Shown here in pieces: positions 5,071 to 12,262 of a stretch of DNA of 19,928 nucleotides; position 1 is the stretch's first letter; the number at the start of each line of letters is the position of its first letter. The notes beneath the pieces are model-generated. The model was not told where the DNA came from. It did no database searches and saw only the letters and a program-made list of their open reading frames with translations. The translations under genes and the position numbers were made by a program. The DNA is from DASXBA01 sp046729895. Its GTDB lineage: Bacteria; Actinomycetota; Thermoleophilia; Solirubrobacterales; Thermoleophilaceae. Location: positions 1 to 19,928 of the forward strand of contig JBKPHP010000066.1 in assembly GCA_046729895.1 (NCBI GenBank), given 5' to 3'.

Positions 5071-6570
5071 ATGTCTTACAAACTCGACTTGTCCGACATA
5101 GACCGCGGCGGCGAGATTTCGCTCACCCAGCAGCTCGTCGACCGCTTCGCCGACGCCATCGAGGCTGGGCTCCTCGAACCCGGAGAGAAGCTGCCCCCCA
5201 CTCGCCGTCTCGCGGAGCACGTGGGCGTCAACCACCTCACTGCCGCGCGCGTCTATCGCCGCCTCGCGGAGCTCGGCTACGTGACCGCGTCGGTGGGGCG
5301 CGGGACCTTCGTGCGCGCCCTCAGTCCCGCCGTCGCCGCCGACCAGGGGGACGACTGGCAGCTGTACGCACTTCCCCAGCGGGAGCCGAGCTACTCGGAG
5401 CAGGTCATGGCCGACGCCTTCAACCTCCCGCTCGAGGAGGGGATGATCTCCCTCTCAACCGGCTGGCCGTCGCCGGAGCACTATCCGGTGGCCGACCTCG
5501 CCCGGATCGCGGGGGAGGTCTTCGAGGAGGAGGGCGGCGACGCCATCTCCTACCTCAGCGCCGAGGGGCTGTTCTCCCTCCGCGAGCAGCTCGCGCTGCG
5601 CGGCGAGCGGTTCGGGTTCGCCTCGGACCCCGAGGAGATCATCGTCACCTCCGGAGCCAAGCAGGCGATCAACCTGGCCACCCAGGCCATCCTCGAGCCC
5701 GGCGACGTCGCGGTGGTCGAGTCGCCGACGTTCGTCGGGGTCCTGGAGTCGGTCCGCGCCGCCGGGGCCCGCATGCTCGGGGTCCCGGTGGACGACAACG
5801 GCTTCGACGTCGACTCGCTGGAACGCCTTCTGGCCCGTCACGAGGTAAAGCTGGTCGCGCTCCAGACGGCGTGCCAGAACCCCACTGGACGCGACACCTC
5901 GGACGAGCGGCGAGAGCGGCTGGCGGAGCTGGCACGGGAGCGCTCCTTCTTCGTGCTCGAGGATCGGGTTTACGCCGACCTCCGCTTCGACGGCATGCGG
6001 CCTAGGCCGCTGCGCGAGCTCGCTCCCGCCCACGTGGTCTACGTGAATTCGCTCTCGAAGGCGGTCGGCGGCGGACTGAGAGTGGGCTGGGTCGCCGCCC
6101 GGGGATCGCTCCTCGATCGAATCGCGATGCTGAAGCTGGAGGACGACTTTCACACGCCGACGCTGGTCCAGCACATCGCGTCGCGCTACCTCGCGTCCGG
6201 CGCCTACGACCGCCACGTGGAGTCCACGCTCCCGATCTACCGCGAGCGACGGGACGCCCTGCTGGCGGCGCTCGAGCGGCATCTGGCGGGCGAGTACCGC
6301 GTCGACCCGCCACGCGGCGGCCATCACGTCTGGGTCACCCTCGCCCGCCCGATCGACGAACGGGCGCTCTACTCGGAGGCGATCCGCCACGGGGTCACGT
6401 TCACACCCGGTGATGCGGTCATGCCCGAGCGCCGCTCGCAGACGGCCTTTCGCCTTTCCTTCCCGATGCTGCAACCGAAGGAACTCGACGAGGGCGTGAG
6501 CAGGCTCGCGCGCGCGATCCGCGAGGTGCGGCGGCGTGCGCGGCACTCGCGGGCCGTGCCGGCGAGCTAG
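5071..6570 (+). CDS. MocR/PdxR-type regulator: GntR winged helix fused to a PLP aminotransferase-like domain
   Basis: The 499-residue length is typical of MocR proteins. Residues 15-85 are a GntR winged helix (LTQQLVDRFADAIEAGLLEPG then KLPPTRRLAEHVGVNHLTAA). From about 120 it is a fold-type I aminotransferase-like domain. QNPTG (269-273) places the PLP ring-contact Asn. D298 and Y301 in LEDRVYADLRF are the pyridine-nitrogen Asp and O3' Tyr. K330 in VNSLSKAVGGGLRVGW is the Schiff-base Lys. FRLSFP near the C-terminus holds the carboxylate-binding Arg. All PLP contacts are kept, so it should bind cofactor. Known MocR proteins sense PLP or an amino-acid-PLP adduct to control vitamin B6, GABA or other amine genes. 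No such gene lies here, so the target is unknown. ATG 5071 is chosen because the GntR domain starts right after. Its stop overlaps the MarR stop in one CTAG. Confidence 0.93.
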   Translation: MSYKLDLSDIDRGGEISLTQQLVDRFADAIEAGLLEPGEKLPPTRRLAEHVGVNHLTAARVYRRLAELGYVTASVGRGTFVRALSPAVAADQGDDWQLYALPQREPSYSEQVMADAFNLPLEEGMISLSTGWPSPEHYPVADLARIAGEVFEEEGGDAISYLSAEGLFSLREQLALRGERFGFASDPEEIIVTSGAKQAINLATQAILEPGDVAVVESPTFVGVLESVRAAGARMLGVPVDDNGFDVDSLERLLARHEVKLVALQTACQNPTGRDTSDERRERLAELARERSFFVLEDRVYADLRFDGMRPRPLRELAPAHVVYVNSLSKAVGGGLRVGWVAARGSLLDRIAMLKLEDDFHTPTLVQHIASRYLASGAYDRHVESTLPIYRERRDALLAALERHLAGEYRVDPPRGGHHVWVTLARPIDERALYSEAIRHGVTFTPGDAVMPERRSQTAFRLSFPMLQPKELDEGVSRLARAIREVRRRARHSRAVPAS

Positions 6571-7043
6571 GCCGGGCGGAGCAGACGCTCCCAGATCTCG
6601 CCGAGCATCCGTTGCTCGGCGTCGCTGATCCGGGAGAGGAAGCGCTCCCGCACCCCCGCGAGGTGGGTCCGCCGAGCCTCCTCGACCGTCCGCCGTCCCT
6701 CGTCCGTGATCACCGCCAGCAGTCCACGTTGGTCGCTCTCGCACTCCCGCCGCACTATGAGCCCGGCCTTCTCCAGACGGTCGGCCAGACGGGTGAGCCC
6801 GCTGCGGCTGAGGAGAACGGACTCGGCGAGCTCGGACATCCGCATGCCTTCCTCGGGCCCGTTCGCGAGGTAGAGGAGGACCTCGTAGGAGCTCAGCGGC
6901 AGGCCGTGCTCGTCCACGAGCTCCGCATCCAGCGTGCGGATGAGCTTCGAGTGCGTCCGGAGGAAGCCGCCCCAGACTGCCACCTCCCCCTCGCTGAGCC
7001 TGCGTGCAGGCGCCTCTCCGATAGCACGGGTATTGTTGCTCAT
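6567..7043 (-). CDS. MarR-family transcriptional regulator
   Basis: This 158-residue protein has a typical MarR layout: an N-terminal dimer helix (VAVWGGFLRTHSKLIRTLDA), then a winged helix at about 50-118 with LPLSSYEVLLYLA, MRMSELAESVLLSRSGLTRL, ADRLEKAGLIVRR and the wing ESDQRGLLAVITDEG (the D-R pair is kept). C-terminal dimer helices follow. ATG 7043 is used because an imperfect palindrome covers it and no ribosome site is seen, suggesting a leaderless, self-repressed mRNA. It diverges from a carboxylesterase-like gene within about 25 bases, so both promoters must share the same DNA and one dimer could control both. The convergent MocR-type gene ends in the same CTAG. Confidence 0.93.
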   Translation of the reverse strand: MSNNTRAIGEAPARRLSEGEVAVWGGFLRTHSKLIRTLDAELVDEHGLPLSSYEVLLYLANGPEEGMRMSELAESVLLSRSGLTRLADRLEKAGLIVRRECESDQRGLLAVITDEGRRTVEEARRTHLAGVRERFLSRISDAEQRMLGEIWERLLRPA

Positions 7044-7051
7044 GCAATCAA
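7033..7051. promoter_or_regulatory. Candidate MarR operator over the marR start codon
   Basis: TTGTTGC (7033-7039) and GCAATCAA (7044-7051) are inverted arms that differ by one bulged base. MarR dimers typically bind palindromes of this TTGn...nCAA kind and size. The site covers the marR ATG (7043-7041) and lies just left of the esterase start, fitting shared repression. Binding is inferred. Confidence 0.42.
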
Positions 7052-7070
7052 GCCTACCGCGGCCAATGGA

Positions 7071-7700
7071 CTGGTTCATCGGGTCAGGGAGCCGGCCGGC
7101 GAGGCCCGTGGCGCCCTGCTCATGTTCCACGGGCGGGCCGTGGACGAGAACGACCTGTTCCCCGTCCTGGACGAGCTCGACCCCGAGCGCCGCCTGCTCG
7201 GCGCGACCGCCCGCGGTCCGCTGACGCTTCCACCGGGCGGCTTCCATTGGTACGCGGTGCGCCGCATCGGCTACCCGGACCCGGAGAGCTTTCACGCCAG
7301 CTACCCGCTCGTGGCCGACTGGGTCGACGGCTTCCTGGCCGCGCGCGGCCTGAAACCCGAGCGCGCCATCCTCGGTGGCTTCTCGCAGGGCGCCGTCATG
7401 TCGTACTCCCTGGCCCTCGGCGTGGGCCGCCCCCGGCCGGCGGGCATACTCGCGTTCAGCGGCTTCGTGCCCACGGTCGAAGGCTTCGAGCTCGACTTCT
7501 CCAAGGCAGACGGGCTGCCGGTCGCGATCGGCCATGGCGAGTACGACCCGATCATCGGCGTCGAGTGGGGCAGGGACGCCCGCGATCGGCTAGAGGCCGC
7601 CGGCGCGCGGGTGACTTATCGCGAGAGCCCAATGCCGCACGCCATCGATCCGAGCTACCTCGAGGAATTGAGGACCTGGGTGGCGCGGACGTTGCCATAG
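7071..7700 (+). CDS. Phospholipase/carboxylesterase-type alpha/beta hydrolase, start damaged
   Basis: About 209 residues are homologous to the small serine esterases of the phospholipase/carboxylesterase family. The expected beta1 block LVHRVREPAG and GALLMFHGRAVDENDL come first (HGRG-AD-like oxyanion motif), then ATARGPLTLPPGGFHWYAV. The nucleophile is S105 in GGFSQGAVM, the acid D159 in HGEYDPII, the base H190 in MPHAIDP; the triad is complete. It probably cleaves small esters or thioesters in the cytoplasm. No ATG, GTG or TTG fits the start in this frame near 7071. An ATG at 7066 (ATG GA CTG GTT) is one base out of frame; adding one base would give M-D/E-LVHRV, the expected N-terminus. So a frameshift in codon 2, a sequence error or a CTG start is needed. 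It is divergent from and likely regulated by the MarR gene. Confidence 0.82.
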   Translation: MVHRVREPAGEARGALLMFHGRAVDENDLFPVLDELDPERRLLGATARGPLTLPPGGFHWYAVRRIGYPDPESFHASYPLVADWVDGFLAARGLKPERAILGGFSQGAVMSYSLALGVGRPRPAGILAFSGFVPTVEGFELDFSKADGLPVAIGHGEYDPIIGVEWGRDARDRLEAAGARVTYRESPMPHAIDPSYLEELRTWVARTLP

Positions 7701-7751
7701 CCACCGCAGACGGTCACACGACCCTCCGTCGCAACGGGTGTCACCATGCTC

Positions 7752-7785
7752 GATATATCTTTATGATATATCTAGTAGATATATG
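7752..7785. promoter_or_regulatory. Three GATATAT(C/G) boxes at 13-bp spacing before the PadR gene
   Basis: GATATATC lies at 7752-7759 and 7765-7772, and GATATATG at 7778-7785. Starts are exactly 13 bp apart. The first two octamers are perfect palindromes; the third contains the padR ATG. TATGAT (7762-7767) could be the -10 box, which sits between boxes 1 and 2. The array is strongly AT-rich against the background, as expected for an autoregulatory operator of the PadR protein and of the PadR-MMPL operon. Confidence 0.6.
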
Positions 7786-8349
7786 CCGCCGGCACAGGAC
7801 CACTCAAAGACCGCCTACGTGATCCTGGGGATGCTCGCGCTCGGGAAGCGGACGGGCTACGAGATCAAGGCCCTCGTGGACGTCTCGACCCGCTTCTTCT
7901 GGGCCGCCCGCTACGGGCAGATCGACCCGGAGTTGAAGCGCTTGGAGGAGGCGGGGCTGATCCGCGGTGAGGAGGACCCGAGCGACGGCCGCAGGCGCAA
8001 GGCCTACCAGCTCACGGCCGCCGGCCGTCGCGCGCTGCGTGAATGGCTGATGTCCGATCGGCCGCTCGTCCGCGAGCTCCGCCACGAGGGCGTGCTCAAG
8101 CTGTTCTTCTCGGACGTCCTCGAGCCGAAGGAACAGCTCGAGCAGATCCGCCGGCTAAGGGCGGAGCACGAGGCGACCCGGGACCACCTTCGCGAGATCG
8201 AGCCGGGCGCTCGGCAAGCGGACGAGGCGAGGGGGCTGCGCTTCACGCTCCTCACGCTCGACTGGGGAATCGCCTACCAGGACGCGATGATCGATTGGTG
8301 CTCCCGGGCGGAGCGCGAGCTGGCCGCCCAGGCCGCCGTGGAGGCCTAG
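7783..8349 (+). CDS. PadR-family transcriptional repressor
   Basis: This 188-residue protein belongs to the longer PadR group. Residues 6-85 are the winged helix: KTAYVILGMLALGKRTGYEI, then FFWAARYGQIDPELKRLEEA and the wing GRRRKAYQLTAAGRRALREW. Residues ~95-185 form the helical dimer domain (EGVLKLFFSDVLEPKEQLEQ, and W near 160 in LDWGIAYQDAMIDWC). ATG 7783 is chosen because the winged helix begins at once; it has no ribosome site and overlaps operator box 3. One base separates its stop from the MMPL start, so the two form a translationally coupled operon. PadR repressors usually release DNA when a phenolic, drug or lipid-like ligand binds. The likely job here is to induce the exporter when its substrate builds up. 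Ligand unknown. Confidence 0.95.
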   Translation: MPPAQDHSKTAYVILGMLALGKRTGYEIKALVDVSTRFFWAARYGQIDPELKRLEEAGLIRGEEDPSDGRRRKAYQLTAAGRRALREWLMSDRPLVRELRHEGVLKLFFSDVLEPKEQLEQIRRLRAEHEATRDHLREIEPGARQADEARGLRFTLLTLDWGIAYQDAMIDWCSRAERELAAQAAVEA

Positions 8350-8350
8350 C

Positions 8351-10483
8351 GTGCTCGACGCCCTCGCAAGGCTCGCCTCCTCACGTCCGAAGCGGGTGAT
8401 CGCCCTGACCCTCGTCGGAGCGGTGCTCGCCGGCGCCGTGGGAGGCTCGGTAGCCCAGAGCCTCCATCCCTACGGCTCCGACGACCCGGCCACCGACAGC
8501 GTCAAGGCCAAGGACCGGCTCGCGGACGAGACCGGGTTCCAGCCCGAAGTCGGCCTCGTGGCGCTGGTTGACACTCCGGCAGGTCCCGGGGCCGCCTCGT
8601 CCCGCGCAAGCGTGCAGCGGGTCGCGCGCCTCATCGCCCGCGACCGGCAGGTCGGCCGCGTGCAGACCTTCTACGCGACCCACGATCGGGACCTCATATC
8701 GAATGACGGCCGCGCCCAGTACGCGGCCGTCAGCTTCAAGCCTTCCTCCGACAAGGACCAGCAGGACGCGGCCGAGCGGATCCACAACCGCCTGGCCGGC
8801 ACGCCCGGAGTGCGCCTTGGCGGCCCCGCGGCCGCCGCGCATGACATCAACCACATCGTCGAGCACGACCTGCGGCGTGCGGAGCTGATCGCCTTCCCGC
8901 TGCTGTTCCTGCTCTCTCTGCTGTTCTTCCGCAGCCTGGTCGCGGCCGCGCTCCCGCTGCTCGTCGGCGGCCTCGCGATCGTGGGCAGCTTCCTCGTGCT
9001 GCGGCTGGCCAACGAGCTCACCGACATCTCGATCTTCGCGCTCAACCTGACCACCGCGCTCGGGCTCGGGCTGGCGATCGACTACTCCCTGTTCGTCGTG
9101 GCGCGCTACCGCGAGGAGCTCGCCCGGCGCGGGCCCGGGCTCGACGCGCTCAGGCGCACGCTCGCCACCGCGGGCCGCACGGTGGTGTTCAGCTCTCTCA
9201 CGGTGGCGACGGCCCTCGCGTCGCTGACCGTCTTCCCGCAGCGCTTCCTGTACTCGATGGGCATAGGCGGCGCGCTCGTGGCCCTGCTCGCTGCGACGGT
9301 CGCGCTCGTTGTGCTCCCGTCGGTGCTCGCCCTCCTGGGGGAGCGCGTCAACGCGCTGGCTCCTTCGTGGCTCCAGCGCGCGGCGGCGCGAGACGCCAGG
9401 CCGGAGGCGGGCGGCGCCTGGTACCGCCTGTCGCGCTTGGTGATGCGCCGCCCGGTGCCGATCGCCGTGGTGAGCGCCCTCGTGCTGGTAATCGCGGGGC
9501 TCCCCTTCCTGCGCATCGACTTCACCGTCGTGGACGCCACGGTGCTGCCCAAGGACGCCGAGGCGCGCCAGGTCGACACCGCGCTGGGGCAACAGTTCCC
9601 GCCCCACCGGACCTCCCCGGTCTTCCTGTACCTGGCCAGCCCTCCGGGGCAGGCGACTCGCTCCTACGTGGCGCGTCTGCGACGGTTCCCGGACGCAGCG
9701 GCGGTGAGCGGCGCGCAGAGGATCGGCCCGGACAACTCGCTCGTCACCGTAGTGTCGAAGCACGGCGAGATCGAGGACGGCAGCGAGCGGCTAGTGCGCG
9801 ACATCCGGGCCGACCCTCCCGCGTTCGAGGTCCTGGCCGGAGGTCGCTCCGCGGACTTCGTGGACTTCAAGTCGAGCCTTGTCCGGCACCTGCCGATAGC
9901 GCTCGCGATCATCGCCCTGGCGACCTTCACGATCCTGTTCCTCATGACGGGCTCGGTCGTGCTGCCGCTCAAGGCGCTCGTCATGAACGTCCTCACGCTG
10001 AGCGCTACGTTCGGGCTGCTGGTGCTCGTATTCCAGGACGGACGGCTCGAGGGCCTGCTCGACTACACGAGCCAGGGTGCGCTCGAGATGACGATGCCGG
10101 TGCTGCTCTTCGCGGTCGCGTTCGGCCTGTCCACCGACTACGGGGTGTTCCTGTTGTCGCGGATCAAGGAGGCGCGCGACAACGGCGCGTCCGATCATGA
10201 GGCTGTCGGGCGCGGACTCGAGCGCACCGGACGGATCGTGACCTCCGCCGCGCTCCTGTTCAGCGTGGCGATGTTCGCCTTCGCCACCTCGCAGATCATC
10301 TTCATCAAGGAGAACGGCATCGGGACCGCGCTCGCCGTGCTGATCGACGCCTCGATCATCCGCGCCCTGCTGGTTCCTTCGCTGATGGAGCTCCTGGGGC
10401 GGTGGAACTGGTGGGCGCCCCGGCCGCTCCGACGCCTCCACGCCCGGATCGGGCTCAGCGAGACGAGTCCGGCCGGCGCCTGA
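8351..10483 (+). CDS. MMPL-family RND exporter
   Basis: This 710-residue inner-membrane protein has the MmpL layout in two matching halves. Each half is one TM (about 16-36; 369-388), an outer porter domain (about 40-175; 390-510) and five TMs (about 177-330; 512-685). The proton-relay pairs are kept: D244-Y245 in GLAIDYSLFVVARYREE and D596-Y597 in GLSTDYGVFLLSRIKEA, matching the Asp-Tyr pairs known in mycobacterial MmpL3. There is no large C-terminal cytoplasmic domain. Family members move lipids, siderophores or hydrophobic drugs. The GTG at 8351 is 1 base after the padR stop, so expression is tied to PadR. The substrate is not predictable; with PadR control and no lipid-synthesis genes nearby, efflux of a hydrophobic compound is my inference. 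Confidence 0.95.
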   Translation: MLDALARLASSRPKRVIALTLVGAVLAGAVGGSVAQSLHPYGSDDPATDSVKAKDRLADETGFQPEVGLVALVDTPAGPGAASSRASVQRVARLIARDRQVGRVQTFYATHDRDLISNDGRAQYAAVSFKPSSDKDQQDAAERIHNRLAGTPGVRLGGPAAAAHDINHIVEHDLRRAELIAFPLLFLLSLLFFRSLVAAALPLLVGGLAIVGSFLVLRLANELTDISIFALNLTTALGLGLAIDYSLFVVARYREELARRGPGLDALRRTLATAGRTVVFSSLTVATALASLTVFPQRFLYSMGIGGALVALLAATVALVVLPSVLALLGERVNALAPSWLQRAAARDARPEAGGAWYRLSRLVMRRPVPIAVVSALVLVIAGLPFLRIDFTVVDATVLPKDAEARQVDTALGQQFPPHRTSPVFLYLASPPGQATRSYVARLRRFPDAAAVSGAQRIGPDNSLVTVVSKHGEIEDGSERLVRDIRADPPAFEVLAGGRSADFVDFKSSLVRHLPIALAIIALATFTILFLMTGSVVLPLKALVMNVLTLSATFGLLVLVFQDGRLEGLLDYTSQGALEMTMPVLLFAVAFGLSTDYGVFLLSRIKEARDNGASDHEAVGRGLERTGRIVTSAALLFSVAMFAFATSQIIFIKENGIGTALAVLIDASIIRALLVPSLMELLGRWNWWAPRPLRRLHARIGLSETSPAGA

Positions 10484-10517
10484 AAACCCGCCCCGATCCG
10501 GCTCAAGGAGCTCGGCT

Positions 10518-11099
10518 TCAGCGCAGCAGCGTCCCGGTTCGCAGCGCCTCCAGCTGCGCCACGGTGTCCATGTCCTCTCCGCCGCCGAGGTCGTCGCAGG
10601 CCACCTCGCGAGTCTTGACGCTGCGCAGGAGGTTCCGCGCGCCGCGGTCGCCGCTCACGTCTCGTAGCCGTTCGAACATCGGCCGCTCCAGCAACACGGG
10701 ATGCCCGGGCTCGCCGCCGTAGGTGGCTCGCACGGCCTCGACTCCCTCCGCCCGGCCCGCGAGCACGCGCCTGATCGCCTCGAAGGACAGGCGAGGCTGG
10801 TCCCCCAGCGCTACGACCACGGCCTCGGCATCGGCTAGCGAGGCCAGGCCGCAGGCGAGCGACGCCGACTGTCCCTCCTCCCAGCGATCGCAGACCACCG
10901 GCTCCGCCCCGTGCAGATCGACCATCCCCAGGATCTCCTCGGCGGCGGCTCCGAGCACCACCACGACCCGCTCGAGCGGGGCCGCGGCCATGGTCCGCAG
11001 CGCATGCTCGAGGAGGGGGCGCCCGTCCAGCTCGGCCAGCTGCTTCGGCCCGCCGAACCGCGTCCCGCCGCCGGCGGCGAGCACCAGGCCGCCGATCAA
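10518..11099 (-). CDS. MobA/MocA-like molybdenum-cofactor nucleotidyltransferase
   Basis: The 193-residue protein matches CTP/GTP:molybdopterin nucleotidyltransferases in size. LIGGLVLAAGGGTRFGGPKQ at residues 1-20 is the nucleotide-binding LAAG-G-R-G-PK loop. VVALGDQPRLS holds the metal-binding GDQP. TYGGEPGHPVLLERPMFERL and a GDRGARNLL segment are the usual product-side motifs of the MocA subgroup. It likely converts Moco to the dinucleotide form (MCD) for a xanthine/CO-dehydrogenase-type enzyme, as inferred from its XdhC partners. The TTG at 11099 is chosen because it overlaps the upstream TGA (TTGA) and the LAAG motif begins 8 residues in. It is the third gene of a minus-strand operon and converges with the MMPL gene. 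Confidence 0.88.
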   Translation of the reverse strand: MIGGLVLAAGGGTRFGGPKQLAELDGRPLLEHALRTMAAAPLERVVVVLGAAAEEILGMVDLHGAEPVVCDRWEEGQSASLACGLASLADAEAVVVALGDQPRLSFEAIRRVLAGRAEGVEAVRATYGGEPGHPVLLERPMFERLRDVSGDRGARNLLRSVKTREVACDDLGGGEDMDTVAQLEALRTGTLLR

Positions 11100-11857
11100 G
11101 CGCCTACCTCGTGGATCCGCCCGCCCGCCTCCGACAGGCGGCCTCCGCCGCGTCCATTGCGCACCGCCACCACCTCGGCCAGGATCGAGAGCGCGGTCTC
11201 CTCCGGGCTCACAGCACCGAGATCCAGTCCGATCGGGGCGGCGATCCGATCGACCAGCTGCTCGTCGATGCCTGCCTCGAGCAGCCGCTCGCGCCGGCGG
11301 GCCTGCGCCCGGCGGCTTCCCATCGCCCCTACGTAAGGGGCATCCGACCGCACCGCGATCGAGAGGGCCGCGTCGTCCAGCTTCGGGTCGTGGGTGAGCA
11401 CCGCGATGTAGGTGGCGCGGTCGATACCGCCCAGGCGCCGGAAGGCTTCCTCCGGCCATGCCGCCAGCACTCCCTCCGCCTCCGGGAAGCGGTCGGCGGT
11501 GGCGAACTGAGAGCGCGGGTCGCAGACGAAGGGTCGCCAGCCGGCGGCCCTCGCCAGAATGCACAGGGCGGCTGCGTAGTCGATGGCGCCAAAGATCACG
11601 AGCCGCGGCGCCGGCGCAGTCACGTCCACGAACAGCGACGCGCCCCGGATGTCGCGGAGCTCGGAGCGCTCGGCCCACATCAGCTCCTCCGCCTCCTCCC
11701 GGGCGGCCCTGTCCAGCGCCTCGTCGCCGAGCGTGCCCTCGCTCGTGCCGTCGGCGCGCACCAACAGCTTGGCCGGCTGCCGCCCCGCGAGCGCGGTGAC
11801 GAGCGCCGCGCGGCCGTCCTCTGCGGCGATCCGGGCGAACTCCCCCTGCGCGCTCAA
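11096..11857 (-). CDS. xdhC: XdhC-type Moco-insertion factor with Rossmann domain
   Basis: This 253-residue protein has an N-terminal XdhC/CoxI-like part (1-80, ending GASLFVDVTAPAP) and a C-terminal XdhC Rossmann domain (83-245). The latter has RLVIFGAIDYAAALCILARA, DPRSQFATADRFPEA, VLTHDPKLDDAAL, YVGAMGSRRAQ and IGLDLGAVSPEETALSI, the full family motif set. XdhC proteins hold matured (sulfurated) molybdenum cofactor and hand it to xanthine-dehydrogenase-family enzymes. The TTG at 11857 overlaps the previous stop in TTGA, so translation is probably coupled. Its partner lies directly upstream and the nucleotidyltransferase directly downstream. The hydroxylase subunits themselves are missing from the window. 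Confidence 0.9.
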   Translation of the reverse strand: MSAQGEFARIAAEDGRAALVTALAGRQPAKLLVRADGTSEGTLGDEALDRAAREEAEELMWAERSELRDIRGASLFVDVTAPAPRLVIFGAIDYAAALCILARAAGWRPFVCDPRSQFATADRFPEAEGVLAAWPEEAFRRLGGIDRATYIAVLTHDPKLDDAALSIAVRSDAPYVGAMGSRRAQARRRERLLEAGIDEQLVDRIAAPIGLDLGAVSPEETALSILAEVVAVRNGRGGGRLSEAGGRIHEVGA

Positions 11858-12168
11858 CCGCGGTACTCCTCGACGAACACGTCGATCTCGCCGCCGCAGG
11901 GAAGACCCACGTCCCAGGCCTCGGAATCCGCGATACCGAAGTGCAGCAGCCTGGCGTCCCCGCTCCGCAGGACCTCCTGCGCAGCGTCCACGACGGCGCC
12001 TTCGACGCAGCCGCCGGACACCGCACCGGACACCTCGCCGCGTTCGCTCACCGCCATCTTCGCGCCCGGAGGACGGGGAGCCGAGCGCCTCACGGCAACC
12101 ACCGTTGCGATCGCCACGCGGTCCCCGCGCTCGGACCAGGTCGTCACGTCCTCGACGATGTCCTTCAT
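11854..12168 (-). CDS. Short XdhC/CoxI-domain protein (104 aa)
   Basis: MKDIVEDVTTWSERGDRVAI, then ATVVAVRRSAPRPPGAKMAV, SGAVSGGCVEGAVVDAA and GLPCGGEIDVFVEE form a complete XdhC/CoxI N-terminal domain with its two conserved Cys-Gly motifs (GGC-E and PCGG). The Rossmann half is absent here and is supplied by the next gene. Such split pairs occur beside CO-dehydrogenase-type clusters in actinobacteria. ATG 12168 follows a strong GGAAGGGG ribosome site, and this is the first gene of the operon. A 9-codon frame from 12194 ends in an ATGA overlap with it but is probably chance. It diverges from the alpha/beta hydrolase gene; TAGAAC near 12222 could be its -10 box. Confidence 0.88.
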   Translation of the reverse strand: MKDIVEDVTTWSERGDRVAIATVVAVRRSAPRPPGAKMAVSERGEVSGAVSGGCVEGAVVDAAQEVLRSGDARLLHFGIADSEAWDVGLPCGGEIDVFVEEYRG

Positions 12169-12262
12169 CTGTCCCCTTCCATCGCAGGCTCCATCAGCGT
12201 GAACGGAGAGAATCGGCCGTAGTTCTACACCCCTGCGGCACCTCCGAGGAAAAAGGGCGGAT

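Noticed and set aside
6612..7031. Upstream extension of the esterase frame
   Set aside because: It is antiparallel to the certain MarR gene and shows only shadow composition, so it cannot supply the real start.
12165..12194. Nine-codon frame overlapping the first XdhC/CoxI gene as ATGA, a possible leader peptide
   Set aside because: Its codons are explained by the ribosome site of the real gene, it has no amino-acid bias of an attenuator, and such overlaps are expected by chance.
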